Assembly (NCBI GenBank): GCA_958295665.1
Contig: OY282559.1
Coordinates: 264,406,057 to 264,470,056, forward strand
DNA length: 64,000 nucleotides
Reading direction: 5' to 3'
Source: Tipula vernalis
Taxonomy: Eukaryota; Arthropoda; Insecta; Diptera; Tipulidae
In this document: positions 63,765 through 64,000 of the stretch, piece by piece
Position numbering within the stretch: the first letter of the stretch is position 1
How the letters are laid out: each line of letters starts with the position of its first letter
Translations under genes and position numbers: made by a program
Notes under the pieces: generated by a model
The model's database searches: none
Seen by the model: the letters and a program-made list of their open reading frames with translations, nothing else
What the model was told of the DNA's origin: nothing

Positions 63765-64000
63765 AAAAGATAAATCGGAGATATATCTTTGGATATTCTT
63801 ATATAAAATAAAATATCACCAAGACTTGAACAATCTGCAATCTTAGAACTAAAGTAACAATTATAGAACATGGTTTAATTCATTATACTATATAATCATA
63901 AAGTTTTAAAGAAATTCATTTTTATTTGTTTACATTCAAAATTATTTAATAATGTATAAAATGTATATATATAATACACATAATTTATAATTTATAGAAA
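63765..64000. other. AT-rich window end, no feature seen
   Basis: Nothing recognised. Confidence 0.4.

Overview
The window is AT-rich eukaryotic DNA, almost certainly from an insect and probably a fly. Spliced genes have GT..AG introns, and nearly every recognisable protein belongs to a transposable element typical of insects: Ty3/gypsy, an env-bearing errantivirus, BEL/Pao, a Penelope-like element, piggyBac, Tc1/mariner debris, MITEs and fold-back elements. No ordinary housekeeping gene, rRNA or canonical tRNA gene was recognised. The DNA looks like a TE-dense accessory or heterochromatic region with layers of nested insertions.

The centrepiece is a structurally complete Polinton/Maverick at 46504-60857 (14,354 bp). 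It has long terminal inverted repeats beginning AGTAGTG and a perfect 6-bp target duplication (GATGAG at 46498-46503 and 60858-60863). All core genes are open: packaging ATPase, minor and major capsid proteins, a pVI-like glycine-rich protein, adenain-like cysteine protease, integrase with a chromodomain, and a 1274-residue protein-primed DNA polymerase B with N-terminal C2H2 fingers. It also carries a single-BIR protein (IAP-like) with an intact zinc site, plus four proteins without an assigned function. Most genes have their own TATA box. The virion genes lie head-to-tail with overlaps of 1-53 nt on the plus strand, and polB faces them from the other end. Both terminal repeats contain a degenerate tRNA-like sequence with recognisable Pol III A and B boxes. 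The Polinton sits inside the reverse transcriptase/RNase H region of a decayed Ty3/gypsy element (45105-46503 and 60858-62785, minus strand), whose reading frame continues across the target site.

Left part: 1-2589 holds two minus-strand genes, a seven-exon gene with an N-terminal SAM-like segment and, downstream, a C2H2/C2HC finger gene running off the edge. The same pair in the same order and orientation seems to recur, broken, at 26279-22902. There the finger gene is interrupted at a TTAA by a piggyBac-like element, which itself contains a 1-kb fold-back. Between lie diverged tandem repeats with a TA-flanked MITE inserted in one unit (7.8-9.2 kb), minisatellite-like DNA (9.7-10.3 kb), a deleted Ty3/gypsy copy (11.4-15.6 kb), a fold-back rich in CGGGATTTT (18.4-19.0 kb) and two 443-bp LTRs head to head (19.1-20.0 kb). 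At 24.88-25.55 kb there is a roughly 670-bp TTTAACA heptanucleotide array.

Middle part: 29.6-31.1 kb is a rearranged gypsy gag fragment. 31.1-38.1 kb is a minus-strand errantivirus with a 383-bp 5' LTR, a tRNA-Ser-type primer site, frameshifted gag and pol, but an open env frame. 38.45-39.42 kb is the 5' half of a Penelope-like element, 39.7-40.06 kb a possible Tc1 remnant, and 40.77-42.8 kb a BEL/Pao remnant. The right end (62.8-64 kb) has an LTR-like sequence and otherwise nothing recognised. All assignments come from reading the sequence; none was checked by database search.
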